Assembly: GCF_964204645.1 (NCBI RefSeq)
Contig: NC_134032.1
Location: 2,446,916-2,506,915 of the forward strand
DNA: 60,000 nucleotides
Origin: Tubulanus polymorphus
Taxonomy: Eukaryota > Nemertea > Palaeonemertea > Tubulaniformes > Tubulanidae
Reading direction: 5' to 3'
The position numbers and the translations under genes were made by a program. Below are positions 22,839 to 35,385 of the stretch, in pieces. The notes under the pieces are model-generated. The model was not told where the DNA came from. It did no database searches and saw only the letters and a list, made by a program, of their open reading frames with translations. The stretch's first letter is position 1; each line of letters begins with the position of its first letter.

Positions 22839-23312
22839 TTACACACCCTGACGATTCAGATGCAATCTATCTTTCGCAAACAGTTCGGCTTTTACGTTCG
22901 ATTTGGCTAGGAAGAATCGATACCCTCGCATGAATCGTATCTCGGCTCCGTGCGATTTCACCTTTTTCGCGACGTGTTGATTGACACTGACGATTTTGTC
23001 ACCGGTTTTCTTTTCGTCGATTGGTCCGGGTAGAATTGCAGATATCACAACGCAGCGGCAACCTTTTCCCGAAAACCTTGTGGCAATAGCCATGATATTG
23101 TTTGCTTTGTCTAAAGCCGCAAGATTGCCGTTTATATCGTTGGTCCCAACATTGAGAAGAATGTAATCATACTGGCAACATAATCCAAGCTAGTCAAAGT
23201 TATTTGACATTTTCTCGTAAGTAATACCCCCGTGTGCTTGGACATCGACGTCCAAGCAGCTGCCGAGAAATTTCAACATCGAGTCACACATCGAGCTACA
23301 CGAAGCAGACAT
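22839..23312 (-). pseudogene. SGNH/GDSL-type hydrolase domain with one premature stop
   Basis: From an ATG at 23312 the frame runs 157 codons to a stop at 22839, with one in-frame TAG at 23190-23192. Seen segments: GSCLDVDVQAHGGITYEKM, then YDYILLNVGTNDING (GTND is the block III motif), VVISAILPGP and a terminal DRLHLNRQG (block V, D and H). This matches the SGNH hydrolase fold. Such domains occur in some animal proteins and in non-LTR retroelement ORFs. There is no neighbouring reverse transcriptase, so it may be a stranded piece of one. Because only one stop interrupts it, decay is recent. Confidence 0.65.
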
Positions 23313-25459
23313 GTTTATGAAGTTTGGCCTGGTGGTAGCTTGCCGAGGTTTATATACACCCGAAACGCGGATAACTAATGTATGCGTACAATCTGTGCAT
23401 TGTTCTCAAGTAGTCATCTTCTCGAGGCTAATTATGCTAATTAACAATATCATTGACTGGTAACGCGCAGATGTCACTAATGCTAGTGGCGCCATGGGAC
23501 TAGTAATTGTACTATTTCAAAAATCATCCAATGCAATCCAAACGGCCCTTTAACTACAACACCTTCATTGTTTAATATTAGTTCCATTTTGTTTTCACTA
23601 ACAAAACGCCTTTTTCTTGTTTGTGATTCTATTCTGCAATCGCTTATTGAACACCTTTCAAGAATGATGAATTCGATGATTTGAATTTTGAATTTTAATA
23701 TTTTTGAAATTGTAATTGTAATTTTTATTTTATCACTGTGTTCCGATTGAAAATGATTTTAAATCGGGAGCCCAACCGGGAACCGGGGGCCAGCTTCATG
23801 GGGGTGGATCGGGTACCAATTTGTTTCAAAATCAGCATATGACGTACACTATTGCACCTTAAAGGGTGTGAGGTAAGCACACCAATTGATCTTTACAATT
23901 TTCATCTCAATGTGGCCCGCATACTCTTCTTTTGCATTGCGAATCATTTACACCAGGCCGCTCCTTGCACACGGGAGTCATCGTACGGTCTTCTCGTATT
24001 TATTTTAACCGGATTTGGATATTTTTTTTTCTACGTCTGTTATGAGTTCAGCTTTGCATTTGTGAACAGTAAATTGCATCCACATTTCCATTTTATTGCA
24101 TGTATATTTTCTCCAGATATTTCTACTTGGTGATTCTTGATAACTAAATATTTCCTACTGTATGGTCGAATTCTTTAGTTTATCAGCGTGTAAATTATAT
24201 GACCGCATCGAAACTTTCATCCCTGACTATCCCTTAAGAAAGTAGACCATTACAGAACGTGTGTCGAGTTGATAAAGTTGACATTAGAAATAGATTCAAT
24301 GTTTGTGACGATTTTATAATGTGTATGTAGTCGCATGTTTCAGATGCAGTTTTTCGATGTCCAAATTTTTCAAAGTCGCAATTATTTGGGAGAAAATAGA
24401 GTACCATCTTGAGGAACAAATTATCTATTCATCTGAACTCTTCTATCGGACGCAACCGCATATAGTATCTTATTCTGCCTGTCAAATCTTTCCTAAAATT
24501 GGATAAGATGATTTGTAAGAGGATGGATCCTCAGATAATGGTCTTATGCTGTTAATACTAGGGTCAAGTTCTAACTCCTCACTATCTTAGAATTCCTTGA
24601 CGTAACGTTCCTTCTCTCATCGATCATTTGAGATGAGGCCATCCACTAAATTCAGTTTTGACCTATTGGCGTTTTTGAGACGTGGAAATGCATTTCGTTA
24701 ATAATCCCATTTCTAAGTTAGGCCAGTGCCAGATTTCATGCTTTCGGATTTTTGTACCCCACTTTAACAGCATTTTTAATTGTAATCAACACCCTCGCCC
24801 TGCTGTTGTCTCTCCGTATCGCTGTGTTTGCAGTGTTACTTTTTGTCTCTGACAAATTTCGAGCAATAGAAAATGAAACAATTCTTCCCCAGTTCATCGT
24901 TCGGCTTACTATGGTGGCATTTCGCAAACTGAAAAGAATCCCTATTTTCGTCGCGTATTCCTCTCACCGCTCCGGATAACGTCTCGTAATAGGTGATTCT
25001 CCATACGTTATCGTTACGTCGATAGTTAACCCAAATGAATATATCACTTCACAAGCCAATGCGGATGATATGCTTTTTAACTCGCAACTCGATCCGATGT
25101 CGCGTCCATTTAATACCAACATTTTTAGTGTATGCGTCGAACTTCGTGGACGCCTGCAAGAAAGAATGTATTTACGAAAGACGTATCGTCTTTAGAACTC
25201 GTGGTTGTTAGCTGATTCAAAGCGAAGTGACTATAACCGCCAGACGAGTATCAATATGTTTAAATAAGTTACAAGTTACAAGTTAGTTTATTCATCACAA
25301 TCGAGTGATATGATTGTCAATAAACAACGAACCAGTAGAAAAAGAAAACAATATATACATATATACAATAATAATAATAAGTTCTTGTATAGCGCTTTTC
25401 CATCCGAGAGCTCAAAAGGCTTGGTTCTCCAAAACGTGCTTCTTGAAGAGCCATGTCTT
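23313..25459. other. Intergenic, nothing recognised
   Basis: Short frames only. No splice-supported exon, known repeat domain or RNA gene was recognised. Confidence 0.4.
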
Positions 25460-25469
25460 AACTGATGAT

Positions 25470-25947
25470 TTAAATGTGTCCAACGAGGCAGAGATTTTTT
25501 ATATCAAATGGTAGGGAATTCCAAAGTTTAGGTCCACACAAAGAAAAACTTCTATCTCCATAGGATGTTTTGGTTCGTTTAGTTCGAAGAGAAGCTGAGT
25601 CAGTTGACCTGGTTACACGAACAGCAGAATGACTTTCCAACAGGTCAGACAAATATGCTGGTGCTAAGCCGTTAATACATTTAAACGCATACACGGCCTG
25701 CTACAGGCAGCCAATGCAATTCGATCAGCAGCGGAGTAACATGGTCATATTTTCGCTTGCGGAGATTGATACGTGCAGCCGAGTTCTGTACGCGCTGAAG
25801 TGGTGCAATTGTTTTCTTGGGTAGTCCATACAGCAAACCGCTGTTGCAGTCAATGCAGGATGTCACAAATGCATGGACTAGACGTTCAAGACTCGCACGA
25901 TCAAGAAAACGACTTATGCGACTTATGCTGTAAAGCTTATTATACAA
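25470..25947 (-). pseudogene. Non-LTR retrotransposon, C-terminal part of ORF2
   Basis: Two overlapping frames. The first (25681-25947) reads ISRISRFLDRASLERLVHAF, then YGLPKKTIAPLQRVQNSAAR and LIELHWLPVAGR. The second (25470-25694) reads GLAPAYLSDLL and SFSLCGPKLWNSLPFDIK. These are the post-reverse-transcriptase signatures of Jockey/CR1/Rex-like LINEs. A frameshift near 25690 separates them. The usual 3' region follows, with an ATA/ATC-type tail near 25370. Confidence 0.85.
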
Positions 25948-25950
25948 TAG

Positions 25951-27219
25951 CAGAATTACTAAAATATTTGCAAGAAAAAGTCAATGAGACAAGTACCATA
26001 CAGTACAAATGTAACTTCAGGCACGTTGGCTTTCTTTCTAATGTGCGAGTTTTGCAATATTTCTGCAGTTTTAGAAAGTATCCATTTTTTGCTTCATAAG
26101 AGCCAATATCCACGTTTTGCATTTTCGCTGGCGAGTTAACTGTCAAAATTTTTACATAGGCATGCATCACCATTTCAATGTCATTTGCCCTTTTATCTGC
26201 AAATGATCCTTCTTGCTCCCGCCTCCAAATGATTGGACCAATTCCTATATAGCTCAACTTCTCTCTCGTCGAGATATATAAATTTGTTTTCAATCCATCT
26301 ATAGTTCAAATTCCTTTTCCAAGAAAGAGTAATGCTAACAAATGCCGGCTATACATTTTTTAATTAAATTTATTTCCTATCCGTATATAGTATGGACTTT
26401 TCATATTTGCTTAAATAAACATCCATCCTCCAGATTTTTGTGAAAAAAATCAACATTTTGCTTCTTGTTCTTGGCCCCATTCTCAGATTTGTTGGCGTTC
26501 AACTCCATTGAGAGATACCGGTAATACTGGTACGGAAAACGGATACGGTACTGGCGGCTTTTGTTTCACTCGATGTCCCAAGTATATATTCTAACGATCT
26601 GTATGGGTAGAACGGTATATTTTCAAAAAGTTATTTCGACCTAGGCTGAAGGCGCATTTGTATAAATGGTTTTCTTTAACGATTTCGATATCCCCACTCC
26701 TCCATATACAGCGAAATTATACACGGGCATTAACCATCATCCCGATGTAGTGAAGGTCCTCATTACGCTCATCCTTGAGTTAAACGTTTGACTCCCCTTA
26801 CGAAAATATTACTCGTGAAATTTTTTTTTACATGTGTGAAAATTCATTTCTCATGATGTGAAATGGGCAGTAATGGGAAGTAATGGGCGTAAATGTGACA
26901 ATTCACATGTGAAAAATATAGAAAATTACACGTGTAAATGTAATAATCCAAAATATTTCATTATACAATCACGAAATCTCCGAATACCTTCAATCGAATA
27001 TCGCAATCCTAAACTCCTTTGCCACATCTTGTCGAAATCCTGCAATACTATTTTGCACAATAGAAATACCCTAGTATTTTGTTTTGGTTTCTTAAATGAC
27101 TTCCTCTGGTTAGGGATCCGTTAGTAGGAATAGAACACCATAAATAACTGCGTTTGCATCAAATTCATTCTAAATAAGGTTATATATTCATTCGTAAAAA
27201 TTGTAACAAAAGACAAGTA
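25951..27219. other. Intergenic, nothing recognised
   Basis: A frame of 117 residues (25940-26293, minus) has no recognisable domain. No other feature is supported. Confidence 0.4.
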
Positions 27220-27600
27220 CAAAGTATGACAAGAATATATGAGATAATTTGATAATTTTTTTCCAAATTTTTCAGACCGGTCATACTTGATTTTCTGCGC
27301 CATTTTTGCTCGGATCTCGGCAGGTGTTATATCTGGAAATATTTCCATCACATGGCCTAGGAGGAAAAAGTTAATAAAAGAAGTAAATCCATGGGAGCTC
27401 ATTATTTCATGAAAACTGACAATTTCTCAGAGTGTAATGAAACTTACGAATAATGAGATTCACCCGCACTTGATGAAGCGCTTTTGCTTCATCCCACAGC
27501 CTGTTACTGTTTTCATCGCCATCTCCTCAGAAGCAGTAGAGCTGACATCAACGAAGACGTCAGTTTTCCGAAGGTTTTTGATGCCCTCTATTTAGTATAG
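27220..27600 (-). other. Two possible exons of an unrecognised gene
   Basis: A coding-like segment on the minus strand (about 27448-27530, ending KALHQVRVNLIIR) meets a donor CGTAAGTT. A second segment starts after the acceptor CTCCTAG at about 27358 with GHVMEIFPDITPAEIRAKMA and continues to about 27260. The junction keeps frame. The family is not known to me. The start and later exons were not identified. Confidence 0.35.
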
Positions 27601-28927
27601 GATGACGTAGTTGGATCTAGCAGTGGATATGCTACCTGAAAGAGATTTGCATCAGTCATCAATCTACTGTGTTGGAGACCTGCCGTATAATGACTGCGGT
27701 ACTAGAACATTGTCCATAGAACATTAATCGTGAAAACCTGAAAAAATAAAGTCAAAAATAGAAGTAACGACAAAGTAAAAAAGTACTTCTTACATCGAAA
27801 AATATTTGCGGTTGCGCCGGACCGGGCACGTTTTTTTATGGCTGGCAGTAAATATTCTACAATATGGCCATCAGTGAATATCGAGAAGGAGTATCATGTC
27901 ACTTTTGACTGCGTTTATTATTCTACAATGCACGCAAAAAGCCATATCTCTATCGTATTGTTTTGTCGTTAAAAGAACAACTTCTATGTTGTCCCTGTCC
28001 CATAAATTATGTGATTGTTCAATGGTTTCTTGCAATTTAGAGAATTAACTAAGTAAATATTTACAGCTATACGTGGTTGGGAGTCGCTGTCTTGGCAACT
28101 TGTGGATGTCGAACGAGAAGTCAGTCTCTGAGGGAGTCACAATATTGTGTCGTATTTTTACAGAAATATAAAATAATACACAGGGATATAAAAAGCACAT
28201 ATATCTACGCAGCTATTTGCCGTTAATGTCATTACTCCCTACAGACGCTTTTAAACGATCGTACATGTCCGAAATTTCGAGTGCCATCTGAAATAGTCGA
28301 TTGAGATTATACAGAACCATCTGTATACTCGGCATCGTCGACGCGTTGTCGACGACAATAGTTGCTATTAAATCGTTTTTGAAAAGCCATATATATTTCT
28401 TAGTAAACCTAATCCGTATTTTACGTTTTTTAACAAGATATTACTATCGCACCCGTGGTCGACATTTGAAACGAACCACGAGGTCGTTGGGGGCGCAAAG
28501 TTCCGCATCATGTCATCAAACACCTACCCACACGCGAACAAGTTGATGAAGTATGTATTAACCTCGACTAGAACGTCGCACGCGAACGCTAAACATTTCG
28601 AGATGATTTATACGGTGCTCATCGCAAGCAACCGCATCGGCGGCAGAAATTGATTTGTGTAAGTCGTTAGCTATAGCGGTTTTGACGCGGTCGTCGCAGT
28701 ATATGTTCCCGTAGGCGAACAAGTAGTTTATTACGTTGACCTGACACATATTCGTTTTACTATTCATTTATCTTAAATAAATTTGCAGATTTTTATTCGG
28801 CGCCCGAATAACGAGATCTTCGCTCGTTTTTTTTTTGTACACGACTCACGTAATCTTATTGCATACTTGGCAACCAGTTCTTTATCACCAGCGGGGTAGC
28901 GGAAAAATGCGTCGACCTACTCTTTTC
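27601..28927. other. Intergenic, nothing recognised
   Basis: Short frames near 28301-28767 on both strands have no family. The sequence becomes more GC-rich from about 28230, possibly marking the border of the old Maverick-derived region. Confidence 0.35.
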
Positions 28928-28953
28928 GACCACTGAAATCTTTTTCAGTGGTC
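28928..28953. other. Perfect 11-bp hairpin
   Basis: GACCACTGAAA and its exact complement flank a 4-base loop (TCTT). It lies in non-coding sequence. Function unknown. Confidence 0.7.
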
Positions 28954-29169
28954 AAGATTTTATTTCTCCCGCTATATTGTACATCGGTATTGTTTCGCTT
29001 CAGGCAAAAATCTCGGCATCGAAAGGCCACTCGCGCGTACTTTCGGGTGCCGGTTCCTTCCTCACACGGATTCGTCATCGTCATCGTCCTCGTCACTGCT
29101 CGCAGTGATTAATATCCAAACCGCTACCGAAAAATCGTTGTCATTTTCGGTGAGTAGTGTCCGGGCGGA

Positions 29170-29766
29170 TCACGCAAGTAGTCGTTTTCGGTACGCTGAT
29201 TCATCAAGTTTTTCGTATATGGAGGCGATGCCCCATGAATGCATTTCAATTGAATTTATGACTTCGTCGAATTTTGATTCCATAGAATTTAGCAGTGATT
29301 TGATTGCCTCAACCAGCTGTTGATTTATTTCATCGATTATGGAGGGAATATCCCGAATATCGTTTTCTAAAGTAAAATAATAACCCTCTGGAATTTCATG
29401 CACATTTAAAGAACCTCCGTCCATTGAAGGAACGGTCGGTATCACAGCTGTCTGCAATTGGACTTTGTTGCTGATGTGCGGTGGTTGTTTGAAAAGTGAT
29501 ATCGTTCCCTTAAGGCCGCGCTGGCGTTTGGTTTGCCTGCAAATGATCAACTTCTTTGGCTGAACGAGACACAACTTTACGAGATGGCATTTGAAATTCC
29601 GATCTCGTTTTAGGGATTGCGCCGGCAGTTTTTTTGTGACATTGTTACATTGTAGGTTTTGCGTCCATAGTAAAGAGTAGTCAACGGTGTGAAAGAAAGA
29701 TCGAAGAAGCTTGAATAGCACCAAAAATTGATAAAAACAACGTTTAACAGCACAGGGCTGAGTCAA
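29170..29766 (-). other. 198-codon ORF, unrecognised, possibly Maverick-derived
   Basis: An uninterrupted frame with a basic middle (LKRDRNFKCHLVKLCLVQ) and a C-terminal part with IPEGYYFTLENDIRDIPSII followed by DEINQQLVEAI. The pattern of a G-Y-Y turn, then a helix with EIN, occurs in penton-like minor capsid proteins of Polintons. That resemblance is weak. It lies on the same strand as the Maverick polymerase pseudogene about 1 kb away, and its start is uncertain. Confidence 0.3.
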
Positions 29767-30026
29767 CTAAAAAAAACCCATAGATAAAGATAATTATACC
29801 AGAACACTGTTGAATCTCGCGGACGGGTTCTCCACCATTGTAAGACTTTGATACATACGAATATGTAACTATAATCCAATATTATCCAGGATCAAACACG
29901 AGAAACAGTGATCGGTATAAATATATACAAGCGTAGTTCATTCTACGAGTGTTAGTTAGTAAATTGACAAAGTTGTCGAGAATGTTAGTATCTTATACAT
30001 AACGGTTACTATTTACAATAACTACT

Positions 30027-30453
30027 CTAACGACGTATAAAATAATATTCAGTAGACTGCATATAATGACGCTGAAACTTCTCAGCCATTGTACGCAACA
30101 TTTTTCTGATTTCGTCGCTTCGTTCTTGAGTTTGGTTCGGATTGGAATGATACGTGTGAAACATCATAACGTCCCGAAAAAAAACGAACAGAGTAAGTCC
30201 ACTAAGGACTCCAGTACATTTGTACCGTGGGCAGATGCACGACACCCATCTGGAATAATAATCCGAGGAATGTCCAGAATTCCGTTGCATCGATATCGCG
30301 CCAATGACGGATACATGAATTCGACTTCAAGTTTCCCGCGGCGATCTTTTCGCTCGCGTATCGATTTATCTCCGTCACGATATTTTCTCCGACTTCATTG
30401 GTAAGAAATAAGCTAAAATATGCTATTGGATTGCCGACGTGAAAAAACGTCAA
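30027..30453 (-). pseudogene. piggyBac-like transposase N-terminal fragment
   Basis: The first frame (30202-30453) reads FLTNEVGENIVTEINRYASE, then IRHWRDIDATEFWTFLGLLF and MGVVHLPTVQMYWS. The second (30027-30290) reads VFFRDVMMFHTYHSNPN, then MLRTMAEKFQRHYM. These match the region before the catalytic aspartates in PGBD4/piggyBac transposases (DDE_Tnp_1_7). A frameshift separates the pieces and the catalytic core is missing. Confidence 0.75.
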
Positions 30454-30536
30454 AAAAGATTTAAACGTCGATATTAATATAAACCCGTATATAGATATTC
30501 TTGCATTTATTCGGGCGGTAATATTGAAATACGTGG

Positions 30537-33530
30537 TTAATACCCGTACGGTATGGTTCTATGTTTGTCGAAGAACGCTCTTTTAGGGTAAACGATTCGA
30601 TACCGTTTCTTCTCTAAAGCCGACTTAAGTACATAGTTTCTAGTATCTCGTTGGATAGCCGAAGGGTTGATCACGGTTATAGGATCGTCATCGTTGTTTC
30701 TTCCGGACACGACGATGTCGCGCATACATTCGAAATTCACCAATTGCGAATTCCTGAAGTTTAAACATATACCTTTAACTTTACAAACGGTCTTCTCTGA
30801 GTTGTATTTGGTCGACTTTACTTTATACGCGTAATTCTTCGCTCCTCCCGACACGAATTCCGTGATCTAAGATCCTACACCGTAATCGCCCTCTAATTCG
30901 TCGGTCATGTCGCCTAGAAAAATACCGGTCGGCGGGTCGTGCATATCCGGTTTGGCGATATAGATAACCGAGTCGGTGTCCATGTAAAGAACGCGACTAT
31001 CCAACGGTTCGATGTAAGAATACAGCTTCAGGCGAGCGTGAGCGGTAGTGAATGCGGCCAACACTACGTTCGATTTAGAGTCTGGGGTTACGATTCGTTC
31101 GTGTTTTTGAACTGCAACTTCTTCAACAGTTCTTCATTAAGGATAATAACATCGGATACTGTTACGGCCAGAAAAAGCCAAACTACAAACACAACTCGGA
31201 AGACTGCCATCTACATAACACCAACTGCTTTATTAAACAGAACTCAACTGAACTGCCGAATATCAACAGTACGAACATATATATACAGGAAACAACAATA
31301 GAAGAATACAGACAGAGATTAAAGCTTACAATATTCACAATGAACACTGACATGCGACGAAATAGGAACTTGAAAACCAGTGATGCTAGACAAAAATCGA
31401 ATACGTAACAGATACTTCGACGTCGTCCGATAAAAGCATGTCGTTGAGTTCGAACGGTTCCGACACGAACTTCGCTTGGGTCTTAGTAGGTTTGATACCC
31501 AACCGACCCCACATCGAGTTCAAACATAACTTACTGACGGCTCGCAGTCCTTGGTTGAATCGGACTTTTTCCGGATCAATTTCGACGCCCTCCCGATCTC
31601 TGTAAGCCCGCACGAATCGCTGTTTCTCGGTATCGGTTCTAACATTTTCCGGCCAGCCGCTCGCCTCGACTTTAATTTTTAAAAATCTATCGATGTATTG
31701 GGCGAACAGACCGGTCTCTTTCTCTTCCCAATGCCACATTTAGTTGACTCGGACGATTCGATAACCCCGTCTAATCGCCGCCATCAATTCGACGGTTACC
31801 CAAGTACCGGTGATACACCGTTCTTCGCCCGGGTGCCGACATCGTTCGTGCTGCTGCATCGTGTCGCAACAGGTTCGACACAACGGGAACGTCAGCTTAG
31901 AATCCGGTGAACGATACGGCAACACCGGCAAAATCAATTCTCTTGGCGGAAGAACGATGCATTTAACGATACTGTAATGTTCGGATATCGGTTTAAAGTT
32001 CTCCGTTACGATGATCGGATGCCCGATAGGATAGCTACAATGTTTTTATACGAACGGGTACAGAGAACAAATGTCTATATATTTAATACGACAACCTGAT
32101 GAAGCTCAATAGCGTTGGTACAACCCCCGAAAAATGCATCTCCAGGGTCGATACCGTCTACGATGTCGGTATTACCGACGACAAACTCTCTTAACCCGAC
32201 GTCGTTGACCAGCATTTCGTTGTACGCGAGCTCCCATAACGTAACGACCGTGTACCCTCGCGATCGGAAATTTTTGTTTCGCGGATTGATAAAGTTCTTC
32301 TATGGTTCGACCGCAAACCGGGTTAACGGTTCCGCGGTTATAACAACGAACGCATCCGTGGTAGAAACAGCCGTTGAATTCGTAGACCGTCGCATCGGTA
32401 CGGCCCTATGCGTACCTCGCCGCCGTTCAAGGCGTGGTCTAATCGAACGTTCTCCGTTTCGGCGACGAATTTCAACCAACGGGCGGTCATCCTCGACGTG
32501 TTATCCCCGCACCGGTATCCGCCGAAGGGGATCAGACCTATTTTATTCGGTTGCAGGAATGATCGCCGTAATGCCTTGGTGCACGTGGATGCGATCGTCG
32601 TGTAGTTTTCGTAGGCCTCGACGTTGGTATCGAAAAAAAACAGTTCTTGAAATTCGAAGACCGACCTATGCAGAATATCGACGTCTGATCGACAGTACTC
32701 GTCGAGTTCCGTCGCCATATGGAAACGTTTCCCCACATTTTCTATATACCAGGCCGTAAAATTCCGTCTTTCTTTTACGTCCATACCGTCCGGGTTATAG
32801 AACCACGCGTCCCGTAACGGTCCGTCGTAGTTCATGTTTTCGGGTCTACAAAAAACGTAAGGGAAGTATCCTTTTTTCAATTCGTCGAAGACGAGGGTCA
32901 GACTCTTCGGTAATTTCAATAATTTCATCGGTAAGAAACTGAATGAGTCCAAAAATGTTCGACTCTCATCGAAAGAATCTTACCGCCGACCGGTATAATC
33001 GACGGGATTATTTCGTTCTTGATCAGGTATTTTAATACAAAAATACCATCGAACGCCTTAAAGTTATGGATGAATACGGTCGCCCCGCGATGAGTGTCCG
33101 TAAAAACCCATCGGCAAAACTCGTCTAGCGTTTTGCATCTGAACATATTTCGCCCACCGCATTCTTCGCATTCGCTAATATCGGTGATACGATCGTGTTT
33201 GCATTTGTAGCAAAAACGATACGCCACGCAGTATGCTACGGTGTGTACGGACGACTAGAAGTCCGTCTCAAAATCGAAAACTATCGTTTTCTTGGTGACC
33301 GTCGAATTGTTCTTTTTCGATTTAAAATGGGTTGCGAGACCCGCCGATTTATTATCATTCGTCACCGTGCGATCAACGGAGCCTGTCTTGATATAACATT
33401 CGTGGTTAATCGGTTTATAATCTTTACACGGTTTACAATATCTTTCGCCGCAGTGATGAGCGTTTATTTTCTTTCGATTAACGATATTCGAACACAAGTT
33501 AACCGTTGTTTGGCTCTAATCAATGCTTAA
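30537..33530 (-). pseudogene. Older Polinton/Maverick DNA polymerase B, decayed
   Basis: Successive minus-strand fragments run from about 33530 down to 30537. In order they show IVFDFETDF (exonuclease I), IHNFKAFDGIFVLKYL (exonuclease II), YCRSDVDILHRSVFEF (exonuclease III), LCLNSMWGRLG (motif B), and RVLYMDTDSVIY (motif C), then DMTDELE. Motif A was not found. This is the protein-primed polymerase of the common bilaterian Maverick type. It differs from the polymerase of the large element (YLDTDS, NNAFYGK) and has much higher GC. Several frameshifts and stops occur, and a foreign segment of about 300 bp separates motif B from motif C. No integrase or capsid gene of this element is recognisable nearby. 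Confidence 0.88.
31080..31382 (-). other. Inserted segment with a 40-codon signal-peptide ORF
   Basis: This stretch interrupts the Maverick polymerase between motifs B and C, where homologues have no insert. An ATG at 31210 opens a 40-codon frame (31088-31210) that starts MAVFRVVFVVWLFLAVTVS, a textbook secretion signal. A short charged part with EELLKKLQF follows before the stop. It may be a captured exon, a retrocopy of a secreted peptide gene, or chance. Confidence 0.45.
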
Positions 33531-33689
33531 TTAGTCACTACTTACATAATGTTTATTAATTTAGTCAAAGTGTTTACACTTGTATAACAATGATAATAAA
33601 CTGAACATAAACTGAACGTTTTCACAATACAATATCTTAATTGATATAGATAAGTAATTATTAAAATCATTTTGTTAGTGTAGAGAGAA

Positions 33690-34477
33690 TTCCACAATAT
33701 TAACGAAAAATTCCGAAAATGTAGTTTCGAGATAGTAGTTTATTTCAACGTTTCGACTATATCCTAATAGTCATCTTCAGCAATAATGAGATGTATACTA
33801 CAGCAATTATGAGATATATATACAATACAGAGACAAAGAGACTGAATTCAAGTAATCAGAGATGATACAAACTATGGAAAATTAACGTAGAAACAGTTAA
33901 ACGCTAAAATGGATTAAAGGGAAGCAAACCAAAAGGTGATTATAAACAACAATAGTGAGTATAATTATAAATTGAAACTTGACATCAGTAGTAAAGAGAC
34001 AAACTAAGGGGCAGTTGAATTAAAACAAAGGTGATTACAAGTTAAGAGACTAAAATTAATGAGTGACAAATAACAAAGGATCAAAGGGGAAATCAAGTGT
34101 TGAGTTTAACCAGTTTACAGAGGAATTTTGATATTTTGATATTTGAAGTTTATTATGGGGTGAAAAATCATTGTTAAGATTTACAACGTTGTTCGAATTT
34201 TCAATTATCAATGCAGATTCCAAAATATGTCTTTTAGTTTTATCGTTGCAAGGGTAAAATCAATTCATCATTAGCGAAATCAAAATTGTGTGAGTTCTGA
34301 AATACATGACTAGCAACTCCGCCTTCAGGTTTAAAGTTTTTTACATCTAACTTGTGCTCTTTTAAGCGTTGGTTAAGGTTCCGACCTGTTTCTCCTATAT
34401 ATACTTTGTCGCAAACTTTACAAGGTATTTTATAAATTTCACAGTTGAGGGATTCGGTTTTAGGTTTGTTATTAATC
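33690..34477 (-). pseudogene. Penelope-like element, 3' part with GIY-YIG nuclease
   Basis: The minus strand contains EIYKIPCKVCDKVYIGETGR followed by NLNQRLKEHK, the GIY-YIG endonuclease domain typical of Penelope-like retroelements. The 3' end carries the signature ATTTCAACGTTTCGACTA followed by a TCATCTTC box at 33738-33780. The 5' continuation lies beyond the inserted element at 37031. The reading frame joins correctly across the insertion if one copy of AATATG is removed, so the Penelope-like element was the target. Confidence 0.85.
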
Positions 34478-34483
34478 AATATG
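34478..34483. other. Target site duplication AATATG, left copy
   Basis: The six bases AATATG directly precede the terminal AGTAATAGGGG and are repeated exactly at 37031-37036. A 6-bp duplication is the Polinton hallmark. Confidence 0.93.
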
Positions 34484-34891
34484 AGTAATAGGGGTTTAGT
34501 TGTTCTAGGCCAAAGGTCGAACGTAGAGCTCATTAAAAAACAAATATTCAAAGTAATTTAAAACTATAATATATTTTCATAGCCGTGTGCATTTTATATT
34601 ATAACTAGATATTTATTCTAAGATATTAATAATTTAAATTTTAAAAGCATATTGTATTAAATCAATTGGTCGCTCCGCTTCGGTACCGCTCCGCTCCGCG
34701 ACCAATTGATTTATTTACAATACACAAATTCATATAATCAAATATATTCAAATAATAATAAATATTCTATTATTTAACTAAAATACACACGGCTATGAAA
34801 ATATATTATAGTTTTAAATTACTTTTAATATTTGTTTTTAATGAACTCGACCATTCAACCTTTAACCTAGAACAACTAAACCCCTATTACT
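34484..34891. repeat. Left terminal repeat, a 408-bp imperfect palindrome
   Basis: The outer arm starting at 34484 is matched in reverse by the inner arm ending at 34891 (AACAACTAAACCCCTATTACT). The centre is the GC-rich core GGTCGCTCCGCTTCGGTACC followed by GCTCCGCTCCGCGACC (34668-34708), flanked by AATCAATT and AATTGATT. Confidence 0.85.
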
Positions 34892-34999
34892 CTTAAAATA
34901 TTCATATATATGAATAACATATAAATTGATAGATTATTCAATATAAAAGTAAAACGAATAATTAACGAGCTCTTATAGAATAGATATATAGATATATTT

Positions 35000-35385
35000 T
35001 AAACATATTTCAATATTTATATTTGTATGAGTTAGATTTTTAAACATAAAAAATGTGGGTAAAGTGTGAGTGAAATAATTCATATTTAAATCATTGAATA
35101 TTTATATTTATATGTGTTAAATTCTTGATTTTTAAACATTAAAAGTGTGAGTAAAGTGTGAGTGAAATAATTCATATTTAAAACAGTTAATATTTATATT
35201 TATATGTGTTAGATTCTTCTTTTTAAACATAAAAAGTGTGAGTAAAGTGTGAGTGAAATAATTCATATTTAAAACAGTGAATATTTATATTTGTATGTGT
35301 TAGATTCTTATTTTTGAACATAAAAAGTGTGAGTAAAGTGTGAGTGAAATAATTCATATTTAAAACATTGAATATTTATATTTGA
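35000..35385. repeat. 92-bp tandem repeats, about four copies
   Basis: Each unit contains AGTGTGAGTAAAGTGTGAG followed by TGAAATAATTCATATTTAAA and an AT-rich spacer. The array ends directly at the start of the 224-residue ORF, so it may carry its promoter or be a replication or packaging signal. Confidence 0.85.

Noticed and set aside
22492-22851. 119-residue plus-strand ORF next to the Gypsy element
   Set aside because: Overlaps the SGNH remnant on the other strand, with no recognisable domain or splice context.
28928-28953. Histone-type 3' stem-loop
   Set aside because: The stem is longer and the loop and flanks differ from the histone mRNA consensus; no histone gene is nearby.
32115-32759. 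214-residue plus-strand ORF
   Set aside because: Antisense to the Maverick polymerase pseudogene; no domain.
35000-35385. CRISPR-like array
   Set aside because: Units are contiguous 92-bp tandem repeats with no unique spacers, in an animal genome.
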